Shown: piece by piece, positions 17,698-27,221 of the stretch
Numbering within the stretch: the stretch's first letter is position 1
How the letters are laid out: the number at the start of each line of letters is the position of its first letter
Source: Candidatus Melainabacteria bacterium
GTDB taxonomy: Bacteria; Cyanobacteriota; Vampirovibrionia; Obscuribacterales; Obscuribacteraceae
Length of the DNA stretch: 64,000 nucleotides
Direction: 5' to 3'
Assembly: GCA_003151275.1 (NCBI GenBank)
Contig: PLXC01000020.1
Span: 1-64,000 of the forward strand
Notes under the pieces: model-generated
Database searches by the model: none
Seen by the model: only the letters and a program-made list of their open reading frames with translations
What the model was told of the DNA's origin: nothing
Position numbers and translations under genes: made by a program

Positions 17698-18614
17698 TGT
17701 CGCACGATGATATTTTTTTCTCTAGATATGGACCACGCACTGCTCGCGGTGGCATCAAATCACAAACATCCCGCGGCTCCTTTGGTAAAAATTGGTGGGC
17801 ACAACGCTGGATTCAAGTTCTTGAAAGTTTCGACCTGGGAGGCCGGCTCGCCCGGGGACGCACTTATGCCAGGCAGGGACAGGTGCTCTCCATCGATATT
17901 CAAGAGGGTGCTGTAGACTCAACTGTGCAAGGTTCACGAAGAGATCCGTACAAAGTGAAACTTCGAGTCAAAACAATTCCTCTTCATCAATGGTTGGAGC
18001 TGTCGAAGACTGCGTTTAACCAAGCAAAAGTGGCTGCGAAATTACTTGCTGGGGAGATGCCGCAGGACATTGAGACACTTTTCGCAGCGCACGATCTCTC
18101 GTTGTTTCCGGTCAAATATGGTGATTTAGAAACTGAATGCTCTTGCCCAGACTATTCAAATCCCTGCAAGCACATAGCCGCAGTTTACTATTTGCTTGGT
18201 GAAGAATTTGATCGCGATCCATTTCTGATCTTTCGAATGCGCGGCATGAGCAAAGAACAGCTGATTGCTCTGATTACGAAGGCCGACTCTGGAACCGTTC
18301 AAAAGTTAAAACGAAAATCAAAAACAAAACCTGAGCCGCTCGATCTATTGGCAGAGCCGGTAATAGAATCAGAAGCGCCTTCTGAAGCAGAGATGTTCCC
18401 GCTGTTATCCGATGAATTTTGGTCTACGGAATCCACTGATGAGCTAGTCGGACCGGTAATCATTCCGGCTGTAAATGCAAGCCTGCCTAAGCGATTGGGC
18501 AATCTTTCTTTTTGGCGCTCAAAACAAGCACTGATGCCAACACTTGAGCAGATTTACAAACTTGCATCTGAAAGATCAACAAAGGATCTCTCTAGTGAAA
18601 AACTGCAGGAATAG
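17697..18614 (+). CDS. SWIM zinc-finger protein, partner of the SNF2 helicase
   Basis: A 305-residue protein with a SWIM zinc finger at Cys148, Cys150, Cys157 and His159 (CSCPDYSNPCKHIAAVYYLL). SWIM domains bind DNA or protein and are often encoded next to SNF2 helicases in bacteria. The N-terminus (SRYGPRTARGGIKSQ, then WAQRWIQVLE) is the usual lead of these SWIM proteins. The C-terminus is an acidic, low-complexity linker plus a basic helix. The start codon shares one base with the helicase stop (TAATG), with AAGGAGG at 17677-17683, so the pair is translationally coupled and probably forms one complex. Confidence 0.9.
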   Translation: MSHDDIFFSRYGPRTARGGIKSQTSRGSFGKNWWAQRWIQVLESFDLGGRLARGRTYARQGQVLSIDIQEGAVDSTVQGSRRDPYKVKLRVKTIPLHQWLELSKTAFNQAKVAAKLLAGEMPQDIETLFAAHDLSLFPVKYGDLETECSCPDYSNPCKHIAAVYYLLGEEFDRDPFLIFRMRGMSKEQLIALITKADSGTVQKLKRKSKTKPEPLDLLAEPVIESEAPSEAEMFPLLSDEFWSTESTDELVGPVIIPAVNASLPKRLGNLSFWRSKQALMPTLEQIYKLASERSTKDLSSEKLQE

Positions 18615-18768
18615 GATAATGCAGCGCGAATTCGAAAACATGATCCAAGAGTCACTACATGCATCATCTTAGGGGACTTGGGTATAAACTGCTACAGGTG
18701 ACTTTTAAGTTCGATTATTTACAGCACATAGCGAATTGAAGTTTTTGCCCAAATTAAGAACATAAATC

Positions 18769-20664
18769 ATGCAAGCGAATGAAGACGAAATTAGCCAGGC
18801 GCTTGCGTCTCTTGAAGTTGCCTTTGGCGCCAAGAAGGAAGGAGACTTAGATGCAGCCCGCGTCTTTTTTGCACGCGCCCTTCTCAAAATTCCGAAGACC
18901 GATGACTCCTATCCAATTTGCCTTTCTCAGCTAGCTGAGATCGAAGAGCATAATGAGGATTGGCTTCAAGCACTACGATTCAACTTAAATTTGCTGGTCG
19001 AATTTGAACAGCGCTCCGGAGAACGCGATGAAAAGACGATCGCGACGATGGATAAAGCGGCCTCGCTCTTTGAAAAAATTGGCAGGAAGGACGAATCTGT
19101 AGCTTTGTATGAGCGGGCACGGTCTTTGAGTGAGCGTTCACTCTGGGCTGATCAGGCCAATGAAGTAATTCTTCCAGGTGAACCAACGACAATTGCAGCA
19201 GCAGCTCAATCAACGACGTTCGACGCAGCACCAGCAGCTGAGTCAACGATAGTTGAACCAACAACGGCCGGATCAACGGCAGCTGAGTCAACGACAGCTC
19301 AGCGAGGGATCGATGTGCCTGGACCGTCGGATCAAAATTCGGTCTCCATGATCATGTTGCAAGCTTTTGAGAACGCCTACAAGCCTTATCTAACGCCCGA
19401 GTTGATTGGACCGGAAGATATTTCGTTAGATGCCTTGGATCGAAAATTGAATCTCAAGGGTCGACTATCAAAAATTCGCTTAGAGGGAGGCGCGCAGGAA
19501 CCGGAACAAAACGGACTGCAAAAGTTTATGGCTGCGATGCGAGCACGCTGCGTCAAAGCCTTTGAACCGCTTTTTAGACTGATGAATCGACATCTTAATG
19601 AACGCAATAGAATTCTTGTGACTGTACTTATAGCGACACCGATAATGATTTACGCGGCGTTCTTTTTTTTCGGTAAAATCCGCGTCTCCCTCGTCACCAA
19701 TAAATCCATCCATGCATCCCACAGATTCGTTTCCGCTGACGGACAGAAAGCATTTGGATGGTTAGATAGGGACTTTTGTGAACTCATCTCCGGGCCCAAT
19801 CGGAATAAGATTCGTGCCAGGGTGTATCGCGGACAGGCTGCAAACCTTATGGAATTGGCTTTTGCTCCGATAATCCAAAAACAAGTTTGGATAACTCGGC
19901 AACCAGGAATGTATGTGGACCAAACCGGAGGTGTCATGTATGGGGACGCTGGGCCAGAGTCTCGCATAATAGAAACAATGCAAGCCATCACCCGTGGTGC
20001 CACGTATGTTTATCTAAAAACGAGCAAATATCCTGAATCATTTGGAGCGATTATCCAAGCACTTACAGACCATGAACCGCAAAAGCTTGCTCTGAAAGAC
20101 GAGTATACGGGGGGCGATATAAAGCCAATCGTCAAATCAATTAACTTTGCAGCGAAGACAGACAGAGAGGGCGATCAGTGGCGCATGGATTTGATGAGCA
20201 AGTTCAAAGCCGGAGAATTGATCGACAACGAGCCTAAGTTTACCTCAGGAGAACCGCGTGGATATAGCGTGACGGTGAGGATACCGAGAGGCACAATAAA
20301 GTATTTCTTGACGCGTGCCGCAGATCACAATGGAGTTATTTTGAGAGGCAACGCTTCTCACGCATACAACTATTTTGCCAGTGACGATGGACACGAATTG
20401 AAGCCGGACAGGGCTGAACCATTTTTCGCACCCATGGAACTGAAGCCGCGTGTAGTTTGGGTGATCGAAGCTCCCTTGTCCGATAGAACTGAGTGGCTGG
20501 TCCACAATGCCGGTGCAATATTAAGCTTCGTCGGTGGAGTTTTGCTAGCGGGATCATTCTTGTCCACATACAAAAAAGGTTTTTGGAAGAATTCGAAATT
20601 AGCGGGAGCTATCTTACTTCTATTGCTTTCAGTCGCGTATTACACCAGTCCATTGGTGCCATAA
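18769..20664 (+). CDS. TPR-membrane protein, copy 1
   Basis: A 631-residue protein of unknown function. The N-terminal 130 residues hold TPR-like helical pairs (for example AKKEGDLDAARVFFARALLK), followed by a Thr/Ala/Glu-rich linker with short imperfect repeats (ESTIVEPTTAGSTAAEST, about 140-180). There is a membrane span near 288-306 (ILVTVLIATPIMIYAAFFFF), a roughly 270-residue extracytoplasmic domain, and two spans at the C-terminus. The layout equals that of the next gene: TPRs inside, a globular domain outside. It may relay or scaffold envelope complexes; that is inference. Confidence 0.65.
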   Translation: MQANEDEISQALASLEVAFGAKKEGDLDAARVFFARALLKIPKTDDSYPICLSQLAEIEEHNEDWLQALRFNLNLLVEFEQRSGERDEKTIATMDKAASLFEKIGRKDESVALYERARSLSERSLWADQANEVILPGEPTTIAAAAQSTTFDAAPAAESTIVEPTTAGSTAAESTTAQRGIDVPGPSDQNSVSMIMLQAFENAYKPYLTPELIGPEDISLDALDRKLNLKGRLSKIRLEGGAQEPEQNGLQKFMAAMRARCVKAFEPLFRLMNRHLNERNRILVTVLIATPIMIYAAFFFFGKIRVSLVTNKSIHASHRFVSADGQKAFGWLDRDFCELISGPNRNKIRARVYRGQAANLMELAFAPIIQKQVWITRQPGMYVDQTGGVMYGDAGPESRIIETMQAITRGATYVYLKTSKYPESFGAIIQALTDHEPQKLALKDEYTGGDIKPIVKSINFAAKTDREGDQWRMDLMSKFKAGELIDNEPKFTSGEPRGYSVTVRIPRGTIKYFLTRAADHNGVILRGNASHAYNYFASDDGHELKPDRAEPFFAPMELKPRVVWVIEAPLSDRTEWLVHNAGAILSFVGGVLLAGSFLSTYKKGFWKNSKLAGAILLLLLSVAYYTSPLVP

Positions 20665-20688
20665 CGCAATTCGCGCCTGAGCGACCGT

Positions 20689-20705
20689 CCCCAAGGTCTT
20701 TGGGG
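20689..20705 (+). terminator. Hairpin between the two TPR-membrane genes
   Basis: CCCCAA-GGTCT-TTGGGG forms a 6-bp stem 25 bases after the upstream stop. It lacks a T-run (TATAAGTTT follows), so it is at best a weak terminator or an mRNA processing structure. Confidence 0.25.
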
Positions 20706-20760
20706 TATAAGTTTCCTAATGGCGACCCGGCACTTCCAGCAAAGATATGGTCTGAACGTT

Positions 20761-22569
20761 ATGAGCTCGCAAGATTTAGAGGCTGATCTGACTCGCTGCA
20801 AACAAATGCAGGAAGCCGCTGCTAAATGTTACTGGGAGTCAAAGTTTGATCAGGCGGAAGAGCTGTATCGCGCCGCTCTTGCTGTTTTGGAAACTGTGTA
20901 CGCAACAGACAGCTCCAACATCGCAACTTGTTTGCAAGGGCTGGGTGACTCATATTACTTCCAAGACAAGTTTGGGCTTGCTTTGCCTTACTACAAGCGC
21001 CTTTTCGCTGCTCGTGAACGCATGGTGGATACGGATGCAACTGAATACGTAACAGCGCTGTTTAAACTGGCGAAAACCTACGACAAATTGGGCGAGTTCG
21101 AAGACGCAGAGTTTCATTATAAAAAGGCAGCAGCAACTGCTCAGAAAAAACTGTTTCTTGGGCATCCACTGCTCACAAGTTTGCTGGAAGCGTACGGTAA
21201 GTTTTTAAGGCGTGTCAAGCCCGGCACAGAGCACGCAATCGAGCAGCAAGCAACACTGAGTCGCGAGAAATACGTTGACCCGGAGATGCTTGCTGCGAAT
21301 ATTCTTGAGGGAATAGGCGGAGAAAAGTCTACTCCGCTTCCTGGGGATGCAGGCAAGTCAGCCAAGAAGAGCAAAATCTGGTTTTCTAAATCCATTTCAG
21401 AAGATAGTGATCATTGGCTCGTCAAACTATTGATGTTAATCAAGGGCAATCCAAAAAGGACTTATGCTGTTTTGCTTTCGCCCTTTGTTCTCGCTTTTGC
21501 CGTTCTCGCTGTCAGTGTTGTTTATGAAGTAGTAGTTGATGACGCTCCGCAAAACGCTATGGTAGCTGCTGGTCAAGTTTTTCAAACAGTGGACGGGCAC
21601 CAGCACATAACTTTTACCAAAAATGGTGCCGAAGTGGAGAACGGCGGTTCAGTTACTCGCAAGCCTTACGTGATGCTTAGTAATCGTTGGCGAGAGTTGC
21701 TGTTTTCTTTGAACAATGGTAGTTCAGAACCATGGATAGTGAAGACAAAAGACGGACTACTTTCCACAAACGGTACTTTGTTGATCAATGCGAATTCACC
21801 GATGTCAAAAATGGCTCCGATTATGCAAAAGGTTTCGGAACAGGTCTATGCGAAGCTGAACGATAAGCTAAACAAAAAGCCAGATGCAATGCCAGACGAA
21901 AACCCAGACGAAAGGTTATACGACAAAACTAATCCACCCACTCTGAAGCTCGATGCCTACACCGATCCCTATGACGGTTTTTATACAGTCCCTCAGGTAT
22001 TGATCGTAAAACGGGAGCAAACTGATGTTCGGCAGCAGATCGAAAATGCGGTGGCGCTCTACGAGATCTCTGCGTTCAGAGACGCTGTGAATACCACAAG
22101 CGATTCGGATGTTGTTAAGCCAGGTTCGGTGATTTGCCTATTGGTACCAACACAACCGGACGATACGCAATTTTACATTTTAGGTATTGGAGAGAATCAA
22201 GTTTTAACAATCAATTGCAAGGGCGTAACACCGTTGATCTTACATGGAGCAAAGGGCGTTCCGCCTCATTCGAATTGCGATGTAATGACTGGATCTACCG
22301 AACCGCGATTGATAATAGCCAGAAGGACCATGAAAAGTCTTGCAGAAGCTAAGATGCTGCTTGGTTGGGCCCTCCTTCTCCTGATCCCGTTCGTGCTTGC
22401 CACCATTTTGTTGGAGGAGCAATTTAACGCGAAAAAGGTTTCTGAGAGAGGTCTACAAACGAAGATCGCGCTATTGCAAACGGCTGTCTTTATTTATTGC
22501 CCATTTGCCCTAATGTATCTCGCATTTACAATGTATGCGATATATAAGGCCGTAACTGACGGGCTCTAG
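20761..22569 (+). CDS. TPR-membrane protein, copy 2
   Basis: About 602 residues, with the same architecture as the preceding gene: kinesin-light-chain-like TPRs in the first 150 residues (KFDQAEELYRAALAVLE, FGLALPYYKRLFAARER, EFEDAEFHYKKAAATAQ), a polar linker, a span near 240 (VLLSPFVLAFAVLAVSVVYE), a roughly 290-residue outer domain with an Asp/Lys/Pro-rich stretch, and two C-terminal spans. The ATG at 20761 matches the N-terminus of copy 1; the frame is open from 20719. Probably co-transcribed with copy 1. No known domain in the outer part. Confidence 0.65.
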   Translation: MSSQDLEADLTRCKQMQEAAAKCYWESKFDQAEELYRAALAVLETVYATDSSNIATCLQGLGDSYYFQDKFGLALPYYKRLFAARERMVDTDATEYVTALFKLAKTYDKLGEFEDAEFHYKKAAATAQKKLFLGHPLLTSLLEAYGKFLRRVKPGTEHAIEQQATLSREKYVDPEMLAANILEGIGGEKSTPLPGDAGKSAKKSKIWFSKSISEDSDHWLVKLLMLIKGNPKRTYAVLLSPFVLAFAVLAVSVVYEVVVDDAPQNAMVAAGQVFQTVDGHQHITFTKNGAEVENGGSVTRKPYVMLSNRWRELLFSLNNGSSEPWIVKTKDGLLSTNGTLLINANSPMSKMAPIMQKVSEQVYAKLNDKLNKKPDAMPDENPDERLYDKTNPPTLKLDAYTDPYDGFYTVPQVLIVKREQTDVRQQIENAVALYEISAFRDAVNTTSDSDVVKPGSVICLLVPTQPDDTQFYILGIGENQVLTINCKGVTPLILHGAKGVPPHSNCDVMTGSTEPRLIIARRTMKSLAEAKMLLGWALLLLIPFVLATILLEEQFNAKKVSERGLQTKIALLQTAVFIYCPFALMYLAFTMYAIYKAVTDGL

Positions 22570-22734
22570 TTAAACCTAAGTAAGCGCACAGCAAATTGAA
22601 CCATGAATGCGATCCGATTAGAAAAGTATGCGAGCCGATAAGCGATTACTTGTACGCCACCACCTATGGTGACCAAGGCAATGTTTTGTCAGGTCCACTA
22701 GAACAGGTCCTGAAAATTCAGTGTTTGATTTTCG

Positions 22735-22761
22735 ACGACACGATAGTGCACGACGTGTCGT
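22735..22761. terminator. Convergent-gene hairpin, candidate bidirectional terminator
   Basis: A perfect 8-bp inverted repeat ACGACACG / CGTGTCGT with an 11-base loop lies between the plus-strand TPR gene and the minus-strand radical SAM gene. No long T-run follows on either side, so efficiency is uncertain. The rest of 22570-22788 shows nothing. Confidence 0.4.
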
Positions 22762-22788
22762 AAGTTATTGTTTCCGCTCCCAAGTTCG

Positions 22789-23982
22789 TTACTTGCGGGA
22801 CGGTGTTACAGGTGTTTTGGGAGTTGGAGCAGCCTGCGGAGCAGGAGGAGTGGCAGGAACCTTGGGCGTAGTTAGAGTGCCCTGGTCTCGTTTAGCCAAC
22901 CGATTTCTCAAGCTTCGATAGTGCTTTCTCGGAGCAAGTCGGTCCTTAATATCGATAGCGATAGTGCCTACCTGTTTTGTCACGGACGACAACAAGGTCG
23001 GACCGCCCCTGCACTCTTTACAGAATTCCGTTGGTGGGATGAAGAAGTCGAATGAACGTAGCATCCGTTTTGCTTCACGTGATTCCAAAAGTTCCATCAA
23101 AGAAATATTGTGCAGATTGCCGATCACGTTTTTGCCGTCGTAGTCGATACAGCAGGTAGTGACTTCGCCACTGGCCAGAATTCCAAAGTCATCTCGGAAA
23201 GCTGCTGAACAGCCGCCAACTACTGCTTTGAAAGTCGTGCCTTCGACTTGGGCTCGTTGTTCTCTGACCCAGAATTCTTGGATACGAGCAAACGCTAAAC
23301 TGATGCCTGGGAAGATGAAATACTCTCCGTCCATAACGCGAACTGGAACATCGCTCCACTCACCAATCGGCACGTTGTATTTCTTTGCCATCTCAAAAGT
23401 GTGGTCGCGGAACAGGTTCGCTATTTTGAGATTATCCGCTTCGCTGGTGAGATGTTCGTACTCTTCAGCCATTCCGAGCATTGCAGCGTGAGAGCGAATA
23501 AAGAACTTCAGACATACTTCTGTCGAAGCACCGGTGCGAATTTTGTCTTCAATCAAACCTTTGACGCGCCAGATATAGTCATCCAGAGTCAGCTTGCCGC
23601 CGCGAAGGCGCAGATTGAAAGCCGTGTCATTAGGAGTTCTAAAACCAACTTCGAGTCGTGTGCAATTGTTTTCGAAGAGTTCTTCGTTGCGGCTCGACTC
23701 GAGCAAACTGCCGTTTGTGAGCAGACGAACGCGTAGATTTCTAGCTTCAGAGTAGCCAGTCAACATAGCTAGCTCTTTGTGGAGAAATGGCTCGCCCATC
23801 AAATGAAAAGTAATGAAGTCAGTCAATTCATTTTCGGCAATCTGATCGATGATGCTTTTTGCAAAGTCGGCATCCATCATTTCTTTCTTGCGCGTCTGCT
23901 GATCAATCGGGCAATAATCGCATGAGAAATTGCACGCGTTGGTGAGCTCGAGATATATGATTTTGAATCTTTTGTCTTTCAA
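22789..23982 (-). CDS. Radical SAM/SPASM-type protein
   Basis: A 397-residue iron-sulfur enzyme. The radical SAM cluster motif is CNFSCDYC (Cys17, Cys21, Cys24) in LELTNACNFSCDYCPIDQ. A SPASM/twitch-like C-terminal part has Cys-bearing segments GCSAAFRDDFG, GEVTTCCIDYDGKNVIGN and EFCKECRGGP, suggesting a further cluster. The extreme C-terminus is a Pro/Thr/Ala-rich tail. Such enzymes often act on peptides or sugars. Here it lies at the left end of the glycan cluster, with 271 bases to the AlgJ-like gene, so a role in glycan or peptide modification is possible but unproven. Confidence 0.85.
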   Translation of the reverse strand: MKDKRFKIIYLELTNACNFSCDYCPIDQQTRKKEMMDADFAKSIIDQIAENELTDFITFHLMGEPFLHKELAMLTGYSEARNLRVRLLTNGSLLESSRNEELFENNCTRLEVGFRTPNDTAFNLRLRGGKLTLDDYIWRVKGLIEDKIRTGASTEVCLKFFIRSHAAMLGMAEEYEHLTSEADNLKIANLFRDHTFEMAKKYNVPIGEWSDVPVRVMDGEYFIFPGISLAFARIQEFWVREQRAQVEGTTFKAVVGGCSAAFRDDFGILASGEVTTCCIDYDGKNVIGNLHNISLMELLESREAKRMLRSFDFFIPPTEFCKECRGGPTLLSSVTKQVGTIAIDIKDRLAPRKHYRSLRNRLAKRDQGTLTTPKVPATPPAPQAAPTPKTPVTPSRK

Positions 23983-24253
23983 GGGTTTTTCTCTGAAGCG
24001 CTAGTAACTATCGATGTTTCCGGTAATGAACGGGCGAAGTCATGATACCACGCAGTCAGACAACGGGAATTGAATGTAACTTAGTAAGCGCTTGAGCTAC
24101 GTTTTTCTCATCTATTTATCGAGATCTGGACTGAGTGCCGAAGTTGGGCTTAGCCCGGCCACTGCCTGGATTAGCGATGTTCGGAACTGCGTCTGCTTAG
24201 CTGCGATTTGAAATATTCTTAAAGTTGATCTTAAATCAATCTGTCGTTGCAGT

Positions 24254-25489
24254 CTAATGTTGGCCGATTAAGACTTTGCTGCCCGTGAGATTTTGGCAAA
24301 CACGCGGATCAGCGCAAATGCGATCAATCAAATATGTGAAGAATTTTTGGCCACCGGCGGCATCCAAGTGGGCTGAGTCTTCGAAATCGTCGCTTTTGAA
24401 CTGTATATCTTGAGCTGGATCCCAACACGGTACGTGCGCATTATTGGCTATTTCTCGGACTCTGGTTTTATAGTTCGCCCAAGTTTCGGGTGGCAGCACG
24501 CCTGTGTGCTGGGCGGTTAGCGGCATAAAGACAACTTGAATTGGAATGTTGTTGGACTGAGCTAGGGCAATCACCTTTTCGAAATATTTTGACTGCGTTT
24601 CGAATTGCGCCTTGTTGATTGGCAAATAGATTTTCTTGAATAGAGCGAGGTCTTTCAAATCCTTTGTTGGAGCAAACTTTGCGTCGGCTCTCTGTTTGGC
24701 TTCCTCTTTCTGATCCTTAGTGAGAGGGACCTTTTCCTCGGTACCGAGTAGCACCATTGCCTTTTTTAAGTCTTCAGGATGGTGCGTGATCTTGGCTGTC
24801 TGATTGGCGAGCAACGCTCGGTAATCGTCTCGGTAAAAGTAATAGCTGGAAATGCTCTGCATCACTGCCTCGGTCAGCTCCGGAATTGCTGTTTCGACGC
24901 GAGTGTTGCCTTGAATAATGTCTGCGATGCGAATTGGGAAGTCAGCCAATTGCATATACGTTGAGGTCTTCTCAATTTTTGTTCTGTGATTGTCTAGAAA
25001 ATCTTTCGGACCACTAAACAAAAGAACCATTTTGGGATGTTTTCCAGATGCCAGATACTTATTCAGAATCAGATATTGATCAGACATCATGCAACCGCCG
25101 ACGGCGCTATTTGCGATCGATATGTTTTTGTCCAAGCGCTTGCTGAGCAGATTCGCGAAGTAGTCAGATTTCGAGTAGGTCCAAATCTTATACTTCATAT
25201 ACCAATCGTCATAGCGAGTCTGGCGCTTATAAAATGCGTCATCGCATCTTACTGAAGGAAAGAGAATGCCCGACGCTCCCACGATCAGCACATCTGCCTC
25301 GTCTTTTGACTGCATAAGCGGCGGTAGCTTCGCAACCTGAGTGCCCCAGAGATTAGTGGTGTCTTGAAATTTGGGCAAGCCAGCTGGAAGCCAGATATTG
25401 ACTGCAATATTGAAAATGATCAGACAGGCCAGGCAACTAAATGTAGTGCCTGTTAGCGCTTTTAATGCTGGTGTCATTTTCGGTGTCAC
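24254..25489 (-). CDS. AlgJ/AlgX-like SGNH protein, partner of MBOAT
   Basis: About 411 residues, membrane-anchored by one N-terminal span (FSCLACLIIFNIAVNIW), with an extracytoplasmic SGNH-like domain. Block I is VLIVGASGIL (Ser73) and the late block EDSAHLDAAGG has the canonical Asp371-x-x-His374. The GTG at 25489 follows the MBOAT stop closely and has AAGGA with a 5-base spacer; the longer open frame to 25573 is not needed. Gene pairs of this kind with MBOAT proteins O-acetylate polysaccharides at the outer face of the inner membrane, as AlgI/AlgJ/AlgX do for alginate. Confidence 0.75.
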   Translation of the reverse strand: MTPKMTPALKALTGTTFSCLACLIIFNIAVNIWLPAGLPKFQDTTNLWGTQVAKLPPLMQSKDEADVLIVGASGILFPSVRCDDAFYKRQTRYDDWYMKYKIWTYSKSDYFANLLSKRLDKNISIANSAVGGCMMSDQYLILNKYLASGKHPKMVLLFSGPKDFLDNHRTKIEKTSTYMQLADFPIRIADIIQGNTRVETAIPELTEAVMQSISSYYFYRDDYRALLANQTAKITHHPEDLKKAMVLLGTEEKVPLTKDQKEEAKQRADAKFAPTKDLKDLALFKKIYLPINKAQFETQSKYFEKVIALAQSNNIPIQVVFMPLTAQHTGVLPPETWANYKTRVREIANNAHVPCWDPAQDIQFKSDDFEDSAHLDAAGGQKFFTYLIDRICADPRVCQNLTGSKVLIGQH

Positions 25490-25497
25490 GGATTTCC

Positions 25498-26949
25498 TTA
25501 GAATTGAAAGTAGACAAAGGGTGCCGACGTGGTTGGGATCAGGATCACCATGGCGATGATAAGCGCAGCGCAAAAGGCACCTTTGGCAAATGGTGGCACC
25601 TTTGAAAACACTCCATCGCCTATCAGCTTACTTAATGGCAAGTTGATCAGCACAAGGATGGCGACTATTGTCACTGTGACTGGAACGATGATTGGCAGTG
25701 TTTCTTTCGTGATAAAAAATTGGTGTGCTTCAGCTGTTGTGTAGATCGGACTGAACAACAACATCTTCTTCACTGCCGCGAAAGCAGCCTTAGTGTCTTG
25801 AATTCTGAAGAAAACATCGCCTATGCAAACAGCGTTGAATGTCAAAAAGATTGAAAAATAACGCCAAAGGCTAGACTTCCACAAGGAGTCGAATTTAGGC
25901 AAGCGCAGTTTGAGGGCAACGAACTCCCGATGCACAACCAAACAGAGTCCATGGAAAATGCCCCAAATCACAAAGCTCCAAGAAGCTCCGTGCCAGAGCC
26001 CACCCAATGCGAATGTGATTAATATGTTTCGGTTGACTTTCCAATTTGATACACGTGAGCCACCCATTGGAATGAACAAATAGTCGCGTAACCACGTCGA
26101 CAACGAGATGTGCCAGCGATGCCAGAAATCTGAGATGTTCGAGGCAATGTATGGAAGATTGAAATTGATCGGTATGTGATAACCAAACAACATTGCTGAA
26201 CCTCGGGCAATGTCGGTATAAGCCGAGAAATCAAAGTAGATTTGGAAGGCAAAGGCGTAGGTAAACAACCACAACTCTGGTGCACCATAAGCGCTTGGAT
26301 TTGAGAATCCCATTTGCACGAGAATCGCTAAATTATCGGCAAGCAAAATTTTCTTGGCTAACCCTGTCACGATCAGTGGCAGCCCCTCATCGAAATACTC
26401 GAGTTTGAAAGGATTTTTGTCAGTCATTTGTTTCATGAAATCGTCGTATCGTTTGATCGGACCAGCTATCTGCGTCGGGAAGAAAGCGGCGAACAGAGCG
26501 AAATGCACAAACGAATCGACGGGCTTGCCGCCTCGATTTACTTCGAACAAGTAATGAATGAACTCAAAAACAAAGAAAGAAATCCCCAGCGGCAAAACAA
26601 TGTTCAAGACATAGTCGGGACTTTGTTTTGTTACCAGGTGAACAGCTGATGCTACTGAACCGAGCAGGAAGTTGGCGTATTTAAAAGTCGCCAGGGTGAA
26701 AATGTTGGCGACAATTCCCCAGGTGAATATGTTTTTGCGATGAATGGTGGCTTTAGCGAGAAACTTTCCCCAATAAAAATTGAAGAGCGTCAAACCGATA
26801 ATGAGCAGCACGAACGGAGGATTCCACGACGCGTAAAAAATATAGCTTGCCACAAGCAACATTGGTAATTTGACCACACGGGGTGACAGCCAAAACAACG
26901 CCACCACGATGGGCAGGAAAATTAGATATTGGACACTGTTGAAAAGCAC
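25498..26949 (-). CDS. MBOAT O-acyltransferase, AlgI-like
   Basis: A 483-residue polytopic membrane protein with about ten spans. Family signatures are FDFSAYTDIARGSAMLFG (about 240-256), ISDFWHRWHISLSTWLRDY (about 272-290) and the catalytic-His motif GGLWHGASWSFVIWG (His320). AlgI-type MBOATs pass acetyl groups from a cytoplasmic donor across the membrane for polysaccharide acylation. It has a GTG start at 26949. It forms an operon with the SGNH protein, 8 bases apart, and is the only acylation unit in the glycan cluster. Confidence 0.93.
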   Translation of the reverse strand: MLFNSVQYLIFLPIVVALFWLSPRVVKLPMLLVASYIFYASWNPPFVLLIIGLTLFNFYWGKFLAKATIHRKNIFTWGIVANIFTLATFKYANFLLGSVASAVHLVTKQSPDYVLNIVLPLGISFFVFEFIHYLFEVNRGGKPVDSFVHFALFAAFFPTQIAGPIKRYDDFMKQMTDKNPFKLEYFDEGLPLIVTGLAKKILLADNLAILVQMGFSNPSAYGAPELWLFTYAFAFQIYFDFSAYTDIARGSAMLFGYHIPINFNLPYIASNISDFWHRWHISLSTWLRDYLFIPMGGSRVSNWKVNRNILITFALGGLWHGASWSFVIWGIFHGLCLVVHREFVALKLRLPKFDSLWKSSLWRYFSIFLTFNAVCIGDVFFRIQDTKAAFAAVKKMLLFSPIYTTAEAHQFFITKETLPIIVPVTVTIVAILVLINLPLSKLIGDGVFSKVPPFAKGAFCAALIIAMVILIPTTSAPFVYFQF

Positions 26950-27221
26950 TTTGTTTGGTTCTACTTTGGATCACATGGCAAGCCCCGATAGTACCACGGT
27001 ATGGGCTCTTCAAGCCTTTAGATAAAGTTTCCGAAACGCCGCAGAGTGCTGCTTGACAAGCGGCAAATCGGGGCACAGGATAGGACTGTCAAGTTCTTCT
27101 ATTTTTTGATTCAACAGTCAATTTCTTTTAATATGCGCACTTCTTCGCTTTAGTAGCGCGAAACGGCTCGCTTTTGCGTGTTGAAAAATATCATCCAACC
27201 GATCTGAAGATTAGCTTCTGC

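Noticed and set aside
24110..24160. Possible tRNA or riboswitch in the gap 23983-24253
   Set aside because: Only a 4-bp GGGC/GCCC hairpin is visible. No cloverleaf, anticodon arm or conserved riboswitch core can be drawn.
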